From assembly GCA_030632765.1 (NCBI GenBank), contig DAOVUC010000020.1:1-12419 (forward strand): a stretch of 12,419 nt of DNA, in the 5' to 3' direction. The notes beneath the pieces are model-generated. The model had not been told where the DNA came from and did no database searches. It saw only the letters and a list, made by a program, of their open reading frames with translations. Shown here piece after piece: positions 6,632-12,419 of this stretch. How positions within the stretch are numbered: position 1 is the first letter of the stretch; the number at the start of each line of letters is the position of its first letter. Both the position numbers and the translations under genes were made by a program. The DNA is from Candidatus Dadabacteria bacterium (GTDB taxonomy: Bacteria; Desulfobacterota_D; UBA1144; Nemesobacterales; UBA2774).

Positions 6632-7726
6632 TTATTTACCCAGTATTTTTGTAATTCCCCTTATAAATTTTTCGTTTTCTTCCCGAAGACCTATGGTAAC
6701 TCTCAAGTGAGTTTTTAATCCATAACCGAGGACGGGCCTCACAATTACCCCTTCTTTAAGTAGCGAGTTGTAAATAGGCATAGGATTATCTCCAAGATCA
6801 ATTAGCACGAAATTTGTAAATGACGGGGTATAAGGGATGTCCAATTTTTTAAGCTCTTCCGTTACGTAAGTTAGCCCCTCACTATTAACTTCTTTAGTTT
6901 TCTCAATATGCTCAATATCATCAATGGCCGCCATAGCGCCTACTTGACATAATGAATTTGCGTTAAACGGCTGACGTACGCGCTGCATATTTGAAATAAT
7001 ATCTTGATGCGCTATACCATACCCAAGTCTTAGTCCCGCAAGTCCGTAAATTTTCGAGAACGTCCTGACGGTCAAAATTGACTTGCCACTATTTTGGTAC
7101 TCAAGTGAATTAGGATAATCCTTATCCTCTACGTATTCAAAGTATGCCTCATCCATTAAGACTAAAATATCCTCCGGTACCTTTTCCAAGAACCATTCAA
7201 ACTCAGCCCGTTTTACCATAGTACCCGTCGGATTATTGGGATTTGCTATAAATATGATCTTTGTTTTCTCTGTAATCCTTGAATACATATCCCTTAAGTC
7301 ATGAGTGTAATCCGGCATTGGCGAGATTACCCCTTTAGCGCCCACAGCTTGTGTAACGATCGGATAGACAATAAATGCATACTCTCCGAATATAGCTTCG
7401 TCCCCGGGCTCCATAAAAGTCCTTGCGGCAATATCTATTACATCGTTTGATCCGTTTCCGAATATAAGTGTCTCGGGACTTATTCCGAATTTTCTTGCCA
7501 GCTTTTCCTTTAAGTAGAACGCGTCACCATCTGGGTAGCGATTTAATGAAGAGACGGCCTCTTTAACTGCCTTTTCCGCAAGAGGAGAAGGTCCAAGCGG
7601 GTTTTCATTTGATGCAATTTTTATAGCGTCCTTAATCCCTAACTCACGCTCAAGCTCCTCTACCGGCTTGCCGGGTACGTAAGGCATTAAGTCTCCTATA
7701 AATGGATTAGGTTTTATCAACTTCAT
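6632..7726 (-). CDS. hisC: Histidinol-phosphate / aromatic aminotransferase (HisC family)
   Basis: PLP-dependent fold-type I aminotransferase of 364 residues, the usual HisC length. HisC makes histidinol phosphate in histidine synthesis; relatives also transaminate phenylpyruvate and 4-hydroxyphenylpyruvate. Visible marks are SNENPLGPSP (39-48), GNGSNDVID (90-98) for the cofactor phosphate, NPNNPTG (162-168), MDEAYFEY (191-198) with Asp192 contacting the pyridine ring, and FSKIYGLAGLRLGYG (223-237) carrying the Schiff-base Lys225 and Arg233. The substrate-carboxylate Arg is likely Arg342 in LRVTIG. Lying four bases before tyrA, and with no other his gene in the window, it may serve as the aromatic aminotransferase for phenylalanine and tyrosine, perhaps with a histidine role too. 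AGAGGA lies just before the ATG, closer than ideal. The family is certain; the substrate is inferred from context. Confidence 0.93.
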   Translation of the reverse strand: MKLIKPNPFIGDLMPYVPGKPVEELERELGIKDAIKIASNENPLGPSPLAEKAVKEAVSSLNRYPDGDAFYLKEKLARKFGISPETLIFGNGSNDVIDIAARTFMEPGDEAIFGEYAFIVYPIVTQAVGAKGVISPMPDYTHDLRDMYSRITEKTKIIFIANPNNPTGTMVKRAEFEWFLEKVPEDILVLMDEAYFEYVEDKDYPNSLEYQNSGKSILTVRTFSKIYGLAGLRLGYGIAHQDIISNMQRVRQPFNANSLCQVGAMAAIDDIEHIEKTKEVNSEGLTYVTEELKKLDIPYTPSFTNFVLIDLGDNPMPIYNSLLKEGVIVRPVLGYGLKTHLRVTIGLREENEKFIRGITKILGK

Positions 7727-7784
7727 CTTCCTCTGTCTGTCTTGGAAAGCACATTTCTATGATTGGGAACGCATTAGAACTACT

Positions 7785-7813
7785 AATGTATCACTCTTAG
7801 GTTTCTCTAGCAA
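7785..7813 (-). promoter_or_regulatory. Candidate promoter for hisC-tyrA
   Basis: On the minus strand TTGCTA (7808-7813) and TACATT (7785-7790) are 17 bases apart, each matching the sigma-70 consensus at 4/6 positions, in the 96-base gap between hspQ and hisC. It would give a leader of about 50 bases. The match is modest and could be chance; read-through from hspQ is the alternative. Confidence 0.3.
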
Positions 7814-7822
7814 TAAATAGGA

Positions 7823-8143
7823 TCAATTGCTTCTTTGCCTCATAACGTATATCCCGTCCTTAACCCCATTAAAGAATTCGCCTACCAGCGGGTGGTCTAT
7901 ATGTTTAGCTGATTTATCATCTTCCAAATTTTTTTCAGCTACATATGTTTGATGTGTGGCTCCGTCCACTAAAACGTAGTACCAGGGTTTATCTTTCGGA
8001 GGCCTTGAAAGAGCTACTTTTTCGTACCATTCCTCTGTGCTGTTAAATACAGGGTCTACGTCAACAACCACTCCCCGGTAATCAAACATTTTATGATGGA
8101 TAATTTGTCCTATTGTGAATTTCACACTGTTTTGTTTAGTCAT
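7823..8143 (-). CDS. hspQ: HspQ / YccV-family hemimethylated-DNA-binding, Lon-modulating protein
   Basis: The family includes E. coli HspQ (YccV), a heat-shock protein that binds hemimethylated DNA in vitro and enhances substrate degradation by the Lon protease. The core reads KFTIGQIIHHKMFDYRG (8-24), VVVDVDPVF (25-33), EEWYE (37-41), PWYYVLVDG (53-61) and TYVAEKNL (66-73), matching the family throughout. I start at the ATG at 8143, giving 106 residues, the family's length (about 105) and placing the conserved KF.IGQ at its usual distance from the N-terminus. Longer starts exist in frame (ATG 8167, TTG 8179) and would add non-conserved residues; GGAG before 8167 is too close. No Shine-Dalgarno site precedes 8143. 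A TATAAT on the minus strand at 8198-8203 could be its -10 but has no good -35. It is divergent from mutS and upstream of hisC on the same strand. Confidence 0.88.
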   Translation of the reverse strand: MTKQNSVKFTIGQIIHHKMFDYRGVVVDVDPVFNSTEEWYEKVALSRPPKDKPWYYVLVDGATHQTYVAEKNLEDDKSAKHIDHPLVGEFFNGVKDGIYVMRQRSN

Positions 8144-8234
8144 AAGATTAAATTTTAACACCAACATACGCTCCGGCAAATCTAAATAGTATTAATGATT
8201 ATACTTCCCCCATTTAGAACCTATATTATTAGTC

Positions 8235-8266
8235 CCCTCCTTCTGTAAAGGAGGGTTAGGGGGGAT
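8235..8266. repeat. C/G-rich hairpin block, copy 1 of an intergenic repeat
   Basis: CCCTCCTT (8235-8242) pairs with AAGGAGGG (8248-8255) around a five-base loop, followed by TTAGGGGGGATTT. The same layout (C-rich arm, short loop, G-rich arm, [G/A]TTA, G-run, GATTT) recurs after mutS at 11254-11295. It lies between the divergent hspQ and mutS genes, so it is not a terminator for a convergent pair. It is probably a unit of a dispersed intergenic repeat. Confidence 0.6.
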
Positions 8267-8278
8267 TTGAAGTTTATT

Positions 8279-8334
8279 GTCATTCTGAACCCTGTCCCGG
8301 GCTACGACCCGGGATCATTTCAGAATCTCATCCT
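8279..8334. repeat. Nested palindromic intergenic repeat, copy 1 (CTGAAC...TTTCAGAATCTCATC)
   Basis: Outer arms ATTCTGAA (8282-8289) and TTCAGAAT (8319-8326) flank an inner stem TCCCGGG (8295-8301) / CCCGGGA (8308-8314). The outer sequence recurs at 11209-11241 (GTCAcCCTGAAC ... TTTCAGAATCTCATCtTTT) without the inner CCCGGG stem. Sequences of this GTCAttCTGAAC...TTTCAG kind occur as dispersed repeats in many bacterial genomes. No protein-coding frame is supported here. Confidence 0.65.
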
Positions 8335-8406
8335 TTGCTCTTCAATAATTCCAACTTAAACCGAGCTTAAATAATGGTGGAGCGGCAAATGATTTCTCAA
8401 TTTAAA

Positions 8407-8435
8407 TTGAGACTTAGCCATTGAGTTGATATAAT
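8407..8435 (+). promoter_or_regulatory. Near-consensus promoter of mutS
   Basis: TTGAGA (8407-8412, 5/6) and TATAAT (8430-8435, 6/6) are separated by exactly 17 bases. The -10 ends only ten bases before the mutS ATG at 8446, so transcription would begin at about 8441-8443 and leave a leader of only a few bases. This agrees with the absence of any Shine-Dalgarno site. Confidence 0.7.
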
Positions 8436-8445
8436 CATTAGAGCT

Positions 8446-11043
8446 ATGTCTACCCAAACACCCATGTTAAAGCAGTACGTCAGTATAAAAAAGGAATATC
8501 CCGACGCGATACTTTTTTTCCGTTTGGGTGATTTCTATGAAATGTTTTATGAAGACGCAAAGGTTGCTTCAAAGGTTTTAGGAATAGCGCTTACCTCAAG
8601 AAACAAGTCCGGCAAAAATCCCGTTCCTCTTTGCGGTGTGCCTCATCATAGCGCGGAGCCCTATCTGGCTAAACTCCTTAAAGAAGGGCATAAAGTCGCC
8701 GTTTGTGAGCAGGTTGAAGACCCTAAGGACGCAAAAGGCGTTGTTAAAAGAAGGGTTGTAAGAGTGCTCACTCCAGGCGCCATACTAGATACTGAAAAAC
8801 TTGATTCGAAGTCTAATAATTATCTTGCCAGTATTTATGTTAACAATAACTCTTTCGGCTTTGCATATACCGATATATCAACGGGCATTTTTAGAACTAC
8901 CTCTTTTGATTCTCTTGAGGATTTAATTGACGAGCTCTCCCAGATTGAGCCAAAAGAGTTACTTATCCAGGACGATGAAAGTCGAGAAGGTATTCACAAA
9001 AAAGAGTTTACCCGCTCACTTGACCCGCTGGTTACAGAGCTTGATTCTTGGGTTTGGGATATTGACCGGGCAAAAGAGCTTCTCTTGGACCACCTGTCCA
9101 CTAAAACACTTGAGCCCTTTGGGTTAGATGAACATCCGGATTCGATCTCCGCAAGCGGGGCACTTATTCAGTATTTAAAAGATACGCAGCTTGAGGAAAT
9201 GCCCCCTTTAGATGAACCCAGTTTTTATGAGAAATCAGAGTATCTATTAATTGACGACTCGACGAAAAGAAATCTAGAGCTTTTAAAGACAATTAGAGAC
9301 GGAAGTGAAGAGGGCACATTGTTTTGGGTCCTTGATGAAACCATGACCGCAATGGGTGCGAGGCTTCTTAAGTTTTGGATCTCAAATCCTCTAATTAAAC
9401 TAAACGAGATAGAAATTCGGCTTGACGGGGTAGAGGAATTTAAAAGTAAGTCCCGTTTGAAATCAGATTTGAGAGCTGTTCTAAAAGAAATCAGCGATAT
9501 TGAGAGATTAATTGGCAGAATATCCACCACTTCTGCTAGACCCAGAGATTTAGGTTCTTTGAGAGACTCCTCTTCTCATATTACCAAGATAAAGGACAAA
9601 CTAGAAGATACAGATACGAGAATCCTTAAGCAAATAGCAGACAGCCTTGATGATTTGAGCGATATTCGAGCAAAGCTCGAGGAAGTTCTCGTAGATGAGC
9701 CTCCTGTTTCTTCACGCGACGGGGGAGTAATTAGGGACGGAGTCAGCTCCGAGCTGGACGAGCTGCGTTCAATCCGCCGGGACGGCAAAAAATGGATTGC
9801 AGAGCTTGAAGCCAAAGAAAAGGAATCAACCAAAATAAGCTCACTTAAAATCGGCTATAACCGTGTGTTTGGATATTATATTGAGGTTACCAAAACACAT
9901 TCAGCCTCAGTTCCCGAAAACTATATAAGAAAACAGACCCTTGTAAATGCGGAGAGATATATAACCCAGGAGCTTAAAGAGTACGAAGAAAAGCTGCTCG
10001 GGGCAGAGGATAAAATTCTAGAAATTGAAAGGGAGATATTTGAGGGGATTAGAATAAAAGTTGCAAATGAATCTGAAAGAGTGAGGCGCACCGCTTCATT
10101 TGTTGCAATGATAGATGTCTTTTGTTCCCTTTCTGAAGTTGCTGAAAAATACGATTACGTAAGACCCGGGGTTTCTGACTCCAAGGTTATAGAGCTTAAA
10201 AATAACCGCCACCCCGTGATTGAAAGAATGGACTTGGGTGAGCGCTTTGTCCCAAACGATGTTAAATTGGACCCTGATGATAACCAGCTACTAATAATTA
10301 CCGGTCCCAATATGGCCGGAAAATCGACACTTATAAGGCAGGCCGCATTAAGCGTTATTATGGCTCAGATGGGAAGCTTTGTTCCGGCAACTCATGCGGA
10401 GATCGGTATTTGCGATAGGATATTCACAAGAGTAGGGGCATCCGACAATCTGGCTAAGGGGCATTCTACTTTCATGGTTGAGATGGTCGAGACAGCCTAT
10501 ATTTTAAGGCACGCAACCGACAGAAGTCTTGTAATACTGGATGAAATAGGAAGGGGAACTAGCACCTTTGACGGTATGAGTATTGCTTGGGCCGTGGCGG
10601 AATACCTCCATGATCTTGGCTCAAGAACTCTCTTTGCAACACACTACCACGAGCTTGCCGAGCTTGCCATATCAAAAAAAAGGACTAAAAACTACAATAT
10701 ATACGTAAAAGATAACGGCGATAAAATTGTATTCTTGAGAAAGTTAATTCCCGGGGCAACCAGTCATAGTTACGGTATTCAGGTCGCTAAATTAGCGGGG
10801 GTCCCTGAAGGTGTCATCAAAACAGCCCGCAAGGTTCTGCTTAATCTTGAAAAATCTCAAACCGAGCTCAGGAACTCTATTTTAGGGGGGCAAGCGTCTC
10901 TTTTCGCTGAAACTGCAAATAGAGATGAACCGGCAGAGCATCCTCTAATTGAGGAGATTAAAGAGCTTGATACTAACTCCATGACTCCGCTAGATGCCCT
11001 GACAAAGCTTGCCGAACTAAAGAAAAAGCTGGATGAAAATTAA
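8446..11043 (+). CDS. mutS: DNA mismatch repair protein MutS
   Basis: Recognises mismatched and looped bases and, as a sliding ATP clamp, recruits MutL. The protein is 865 residues, typical of MutS1 (E. coli 853). The N-terminal mismatch-binding domain has RLGDFYEMF with the Phe-X-Glu pair F30/E32 that stacks on and contacts the mismatch. Connector, lever and clamp domains follow, with the conserved KIGYNRVFGYYIEVTK near 467-482. The ATPase has Walker A GPNMAGKST (620-628, Lys626), Walker B LVILDEIGRGTSTFDG (695-710, D699/E700) and FATHYHEL (730-737, His733). QASLF (816-820) fits the QxxLF beta-clamp-binding motif. The C-terminus, MTPLDALTKLAELKKKL, is the usual dimerisation tail. The start is the first ATG, three to four residues from the expected family N-terminus. 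It stands as a single gene; mutL is not in the window. Confidence 0.98.
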   Translation: MSTQTPMLKQYVSIKKEYPDAILFFRLGDFYEMFYEDAKVASKVLGIALTSRNKSGKNPVPLCGVPHHSAEPYLAKLLKEGHKVAVCEQVEDPKDAKGVVKRRVVRVLTPGAILDTEKLDSKSNNYLASIYVNNNSFGFAYTDISTGIFRTTSFDSLEDLIDELSQIEPKELLIQDDESREGIHKKEFTRSLDPLVTELDSWVWDIDRAKELLLDHLSTKTLEPFGLDEHPDSISASGALIQYLKDTQLEEMPPLDEPSFYEKSEYLLIDDSTKRNLELLKTIRDGSEEGTLFWVLDETMTAMGARLLKFWISNPLIKLNEIEIRLDGVEEFKSKSRLKSDLRAVLKEISDIERLIGRISTTSARPRDLGSLRDSSSHITKIKDKLEDTDTRILKQIADSLDDLSDIRAKLEEVLVDEPPVSSRDGGVIRDGVSSELDELRSIRRDGKKWIAELEAKEKESTKISSLKIGYNRVFGYYIEVTKTHSASVPENYIRKQTLVNAERYITQELKEYEEKLLGAEDKILEIEREIFEGIRIKVANESERVRRTASFVAMIDVFCSLSEVAEKYDYVRPGVSDSKVIELKNNRHPVIERMDLGERFVPNDVKLDPDDNQLLIITGPNMAGKSTLIRQAALSVIMAQMGSFVPATHAEIGICDRIFTRVGASDNLAKGHSTFMVEMVETAYILRHATDRSLVILDEIGRGTSTFDGMSIAWAVAEYLHDLGSRTLFATHYHELAELAISKKRTKNYNIYVKDNGDKIVFLRKLIPGATSHSYGIQVAKLAGVPEGVIKTARKVLLNLEKSQTELRNSILGGQASLFAETANRDEPAEHPLIEEIKELDTNSMTPLDALTKLAELKKKLDEN

Positions 11044-11208
11044 TTTCGGCAATTTTACTATATTACATCAGCTGAACTTGTAGATATCTCTAATCCCTGT
11101 TTATCTTTCAATTACGACCTCACTCTATTTATTATAGTATTTCCTTTCTGTACTTTAGACTATACTCCTATGTTTACGGAATACCACATAGCTCACTACT
11201 CTACCCTC
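11044..11208. other. Spacer after mutS, no gene seen
   Basis: AT-rich sequence with no frame supported by a ribosome site and no strong hairpin with T-tract directly after the mutS stop, so I cannot place a mutS terminator here. A frame from about 11171 runs into the neighbouring repeat and is not considered real. Confidence 0.5.
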
Positions 11209-11241
11209 GTCACCCTGAACTCGTTTCAGAATCTCATCTTT
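11209..11241. repeat. CTGAAC...TTTCAGAATCTCATC intergenic repeat, copy 2
   Basis: Matches the block at 8279-8334 in both flanks: GTCAccCTGAAC and TTTCAGAATCTCATC, with TCG between them where copy 1 carries a CCCGGG stem. CTGAA (11215-11219) and TTCAG (11225-11229) form a small hairpin. As at copy 1, it is adjacent to a C/G-rich hairpin block, but in the opposite order. Confidence 0.65.
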
Positions 11242-11252
11242 TACCCTCTCCT

Positions 11253-11295
11253 TCCTCCCCCTTGAGGGGGAGGATTAAAGGTGGGGGGTGATTTT
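11253..11295. repeat. C/G-rich hairpin block, copy 2
   Basis: TCCTCCCCC (11253-11261) pairs with GGGGGAGGA (11266-11274) around a TTGA loop, a strong nine-pair stem, followed by TTAAAGGTGGGGGGTGATTTTTT. It resembles the block at 8235-8266. The T-run comes about 20 bases after the stem, so it is not a classic intrinsic terminator, though the hairpin could still affect transcript ends after mutS. Between it and yraN there is only a weak hairpin, AATAGC (11341-11346) / GCTATT (11355-11360). Confidence 0.6.
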
Positions 11296-11386
11296 TTGCC
11301 GAGAATGCTTTTTATAGAAATCAGAAGTTCTTTAACAAAAAATAGCATAAACTAGCTATTATTATTTCAGGGGATACTCTATTTGC

Positions 11387-11779
11387 ATGCTAAAAGATAG
11401 CAGATCGGCAGGTAGAAAAGGTGAGGATTTAGCTTGTAAGTTTCTCAAAAAGGACAAATATAAAATCCTTGAGAAGAATTTTAGCTGCAGGCAGGGCGAG
11501 ATTGATATAATTGCAGAGGATAGAAAAGGGGTCCTTTGTTTTGTAGAGGTCAAAGCCAGGTGTTTTGTAGAGGTCAAAGCCAGGAGTCGAGATGATTATG
11601 GTCTTCCCGTTGAGGCCGTTACGCACTCTAAACAAAAAAGGTTACTGGCAACCGCTTTCATATATCTCGAAAACAAAAGGATAAAGTCCAAAGACATGCG
11701 CTTTGATATAGTCTCAGTATATCTTGTAAATGAAGAAACCCAAATTATCAAGAATGCCTTTGATGTTAATTATTATTAG
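11387..11779 (+). CDS. yraN: YraN / UPF0102 family predicted nuclease, with internal 8-residue duplication
   Basis: The family has a restriction-endonuclease-like (PD-(D/E)xK) fold; its cellular role is not settled, with proposed links to DNA repair or processing. Signatures are RSAGRKGEDLACKFL (6-20), NFSCRQGEIDIIAED (31-45) with the acidic Glu38/Asp40, FVEVKAR with the E-x-K pair, and AVTHSKQKRLLATAFIYL (77-94). Oddity: the segment CFVEVKAR occurs twice in tandem (51-58 and 59-66), encoded by a perfect 24-bp duplication. This makes the protein 130 residues, where removal of one copy would give 122, near the family's usual length. The repeat lies on the predicted catalytic strand and may distort the active site. 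The ATG at 11387 follows AGGGG (11369-11373) at a longish 13 bases. It lies between mutS and groES on the same strand. Confidence 0.9.
   Translation: MLKDSRSAGRKGEDLACKFLKKDKYKILEKNFSCRQGEIDIIAEDRKGVLCFVEVKARCFVEVKARSRDDYGLPVEAVTHSKQKRLLATAFIYLENKRIKSKDMRFDIVSVYLVNEETQIIKNAFDVNYY
11537..11584 (+). repeat. Perfect 24-bp tandem duplication inside yraN
   Basis: Two adjacent identical 24-base units, 11537-11560 and 11561-11584, each beginning tgttttgtag and ending aaagccagg. The period is eight codons and keeps the frame. Absence of any mismatch points to a recent event or an assembly artefact. Confidence 0.95.
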
Positions 11780-11896
11780 GAACATGGTGTTAATTTTGTT
11801 GTGAAAAAGGCCTTCTATTTAAAACCATTCAATTTTTTAAGCATACAATTGAGTCTTACAAATGATACCTATTTTTGATCTAATTCATTCTTGCTC

Positions 11897-11924
11897 TTGA
11901 CACTGTAGAATTCGTGCATACTTT
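11897..11924 (+). promoter_or_regulatory. Candidate promoter for groES-groEL
   Basis: A perfect TTGACA (11897-11902) is followed at 16 bases by TACTTT (11919-11924, 3/6), with other AT-rich -10 options just beyond (TTATAT at 11923). The leader would be about 60 bases. I find no CIRCE element (TTAGCACTC-N9-GAGTGCTAA) and no clear sigma-32 -10 (CCCCAT-type) in the 212 bases between yraN and groES. Confidence 0.45.
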
Positions 11925-11991
11925 ATATCTAGATTTTTACTTAACGGGTCAAATATAACTTTACAATTTTAGTTTAGGAGGATTTTTAAAT

Positions 11992-12294
11992 ATGACTATA
12001 AAACCGCTTAGCGATAAGGTTTTACTTAAGGCGATCAATACCCCGGAAACCACGAAGGGTGGAATCATTATTCCAGAGAATGCAGCACCCGCTGAAGCTG
12101 GAAAGGCTGAGGAAGCGGAAGTTCTAGCTGTTGGCAATGGCCGACTTCAGATGGACGGCTCGGTTATGCCTTTGATTACAAAGAAAGGCGATAGAGTCCT
12201 ATATATAAATTACGGCGGTAACGAGGTAACCATAGAAGGTGAGGATTGTATTCTCATTGAGGAACACTCGATACTCGCGATACTTGAATCATAA
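11992..12294 (+). CDS. groES: Co-chaperonin GroES (Hsp10)
   Basis: Forms the heptameric lid that caps GroEL and closes the folding chamber in the cytoplasm. The 100-residue product (family usually 95-97) begins MTIKPLSDKVLLKAI, followed by the mobile loop ETTKGGIIIPENA (19-31) that contacts GroEL through the hydrophobic III stretch. Next come AEVLAVGNGR (42-51), the KKGDRVLYINYGGNEV strand-turn-strand (64-79), and the C-terminal EEHSILAILE. AGGAGG lies at a good distance before the ATG. groEL follows 24 bases after the stop, the standard groESL order. The roof loop NGRLQMDGSVMPL is normal for the family. Regulation appears not to be by HrcA/CIRCE from this sequence. Confidence 0.97.
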   Translation: MTIKPLSDKVLLKAINTPETTKGGIIIPENAAPAEAGKAEEAEVLAVGNGRLQMDGSVMPLITKKGDRVLYINYGGNEVTIEGEDCILIEEHSILAILES

Positions 12295-12318
12295 AAATAA
12301 CAGGAGGATTAAAGCACC

Positions 12319-12419
12319 ATGGCAAAGGAAATAAAATTTAGCAGAGAGGCACAGGACGCAGTACTAAAGGGAGTAAACACACTGTCCAACGCAGTGAAGG
12401 CCACACTGGGTCCACGAGG
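12319..12419 (+). CDS. groEL: Chaperonin GroEL (N-terminal part, runs off the right edge)
   Basis: The first 33 codons of the 60-kDa chaperonin that folds proteins in the cytoplasm with GroES. The translation [18 protein letters not shown], then [15 protein letters not shown], is the canonical N-terminus, including the start of the ATP-phosphate-binding TLGPRG segment. AGGAGG at 12302-12307 precedes the ATG by 11 bases. It is the second gene of the groESL operon. Nothing can be said of the apical domain or C-terminus from this window. Confidence 0.97.
   Translation, partial: MAKEIKFSREAQDAVLKGVNTLSNAVKATLGPR

Noticed and set aside
9225..9833. Minus-strand open frames inside mutS
   Set aside because: Ser-rich antisense translations of a well-conserved gene; no independent support.
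11171..11265. 31-codon plus-strand frame starting MFTEYHIAHY
   Set aside because: It runs through the intergenic repeat, has no ribosome site and is Pro/Leu-rich only because of the C-rich hairpin.
11253..11295. Intrinsic terminator for mutS
   Set aside because: The stem is strong but lies 210 bases after the stop and the T-run is about 20 bases beyond the stem; it is better explained as a repeat also found upstream of mutS.
11537..11584. CRISPR or minisatellite array
   Set aside because: Only two adjacent units, without spacers, inside a coding gene.
11429..11635. Minus-strand frame opposite yraN with a repeated peptide
   Set aside because: The repeat is merely the antisense of the 24-bp duplication; yraN is the real gene.

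Overview
The window looks like ordinary chromosome from an AT-rich Gram-negative bacterium. Evidence for that is an exported periplasmic phosphate-binding protein, a lipobox-bearing peptide, an HspQ (YccV) protein and the large-insert form of the Pst permeases known from Pseudomonas and Vibrio. No marker gene fixes the phylum. A deep proteobacterial or delta-like uncultured lineage is my low-confidence guess. There are no rRNA or tRNA genes, insertion sequences, phage genes or CRISPR arrays.

Positions 1-5291 (minus strand) hold a phosphate-starvation operon, pstS-pstC-pstA-pstB, running leftwards out of the window. A clear Pho-box-like promoter (11-bp-phased TTCTTAACA repeats at the -35 position) precedes pstS. 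Both permeases carry large insertions after the first membrane helix: a roughly 400-residue beta-propeller-like region in PstC and a roughly 240-residue region with a coiled coil in PstA.

Positions 5292-5775 form a gene-poor stretch. It contains an imperfect 20-bp tandem repeat, a 25-codon reading frame with a good ribosome binding site and lipobox, and a 33-codon frame that looks like the two ends of a gluconokinase-type P-loop kinase joined by an internal deletion.

Positions 5776-8143 (minus strand) hold hspQ, then the closely spaced pair hisC-tyrA (histidinol-phosphate/aromatic aminotransferase and prephenate dehydrogenase). Positions 8407-11043 hold mutS on the plus strand, with a near-consensus promoter so close to the start codon that the mRNA would be almost leaderless. 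The gaps on both sides of mutS carry related G/C-rich hairpin blocks and CTGAAC...TTTCAGAATCTCATC palindromes, apparently dispersed intergenic repeats.

Positions 11387-12419 (plus strand) hold yraN, with an exact in-frame 24-bp duplication across its predicted nuclease motif, then groES and the start of groEL.

I do not see a convincing new multi-gene system. The observations most worth following are the yraN duplication, the kinase scar with its neighbouring lipopeptide, the paired intergenic repeats, and the extra-membrane domains of PstC and PstA.
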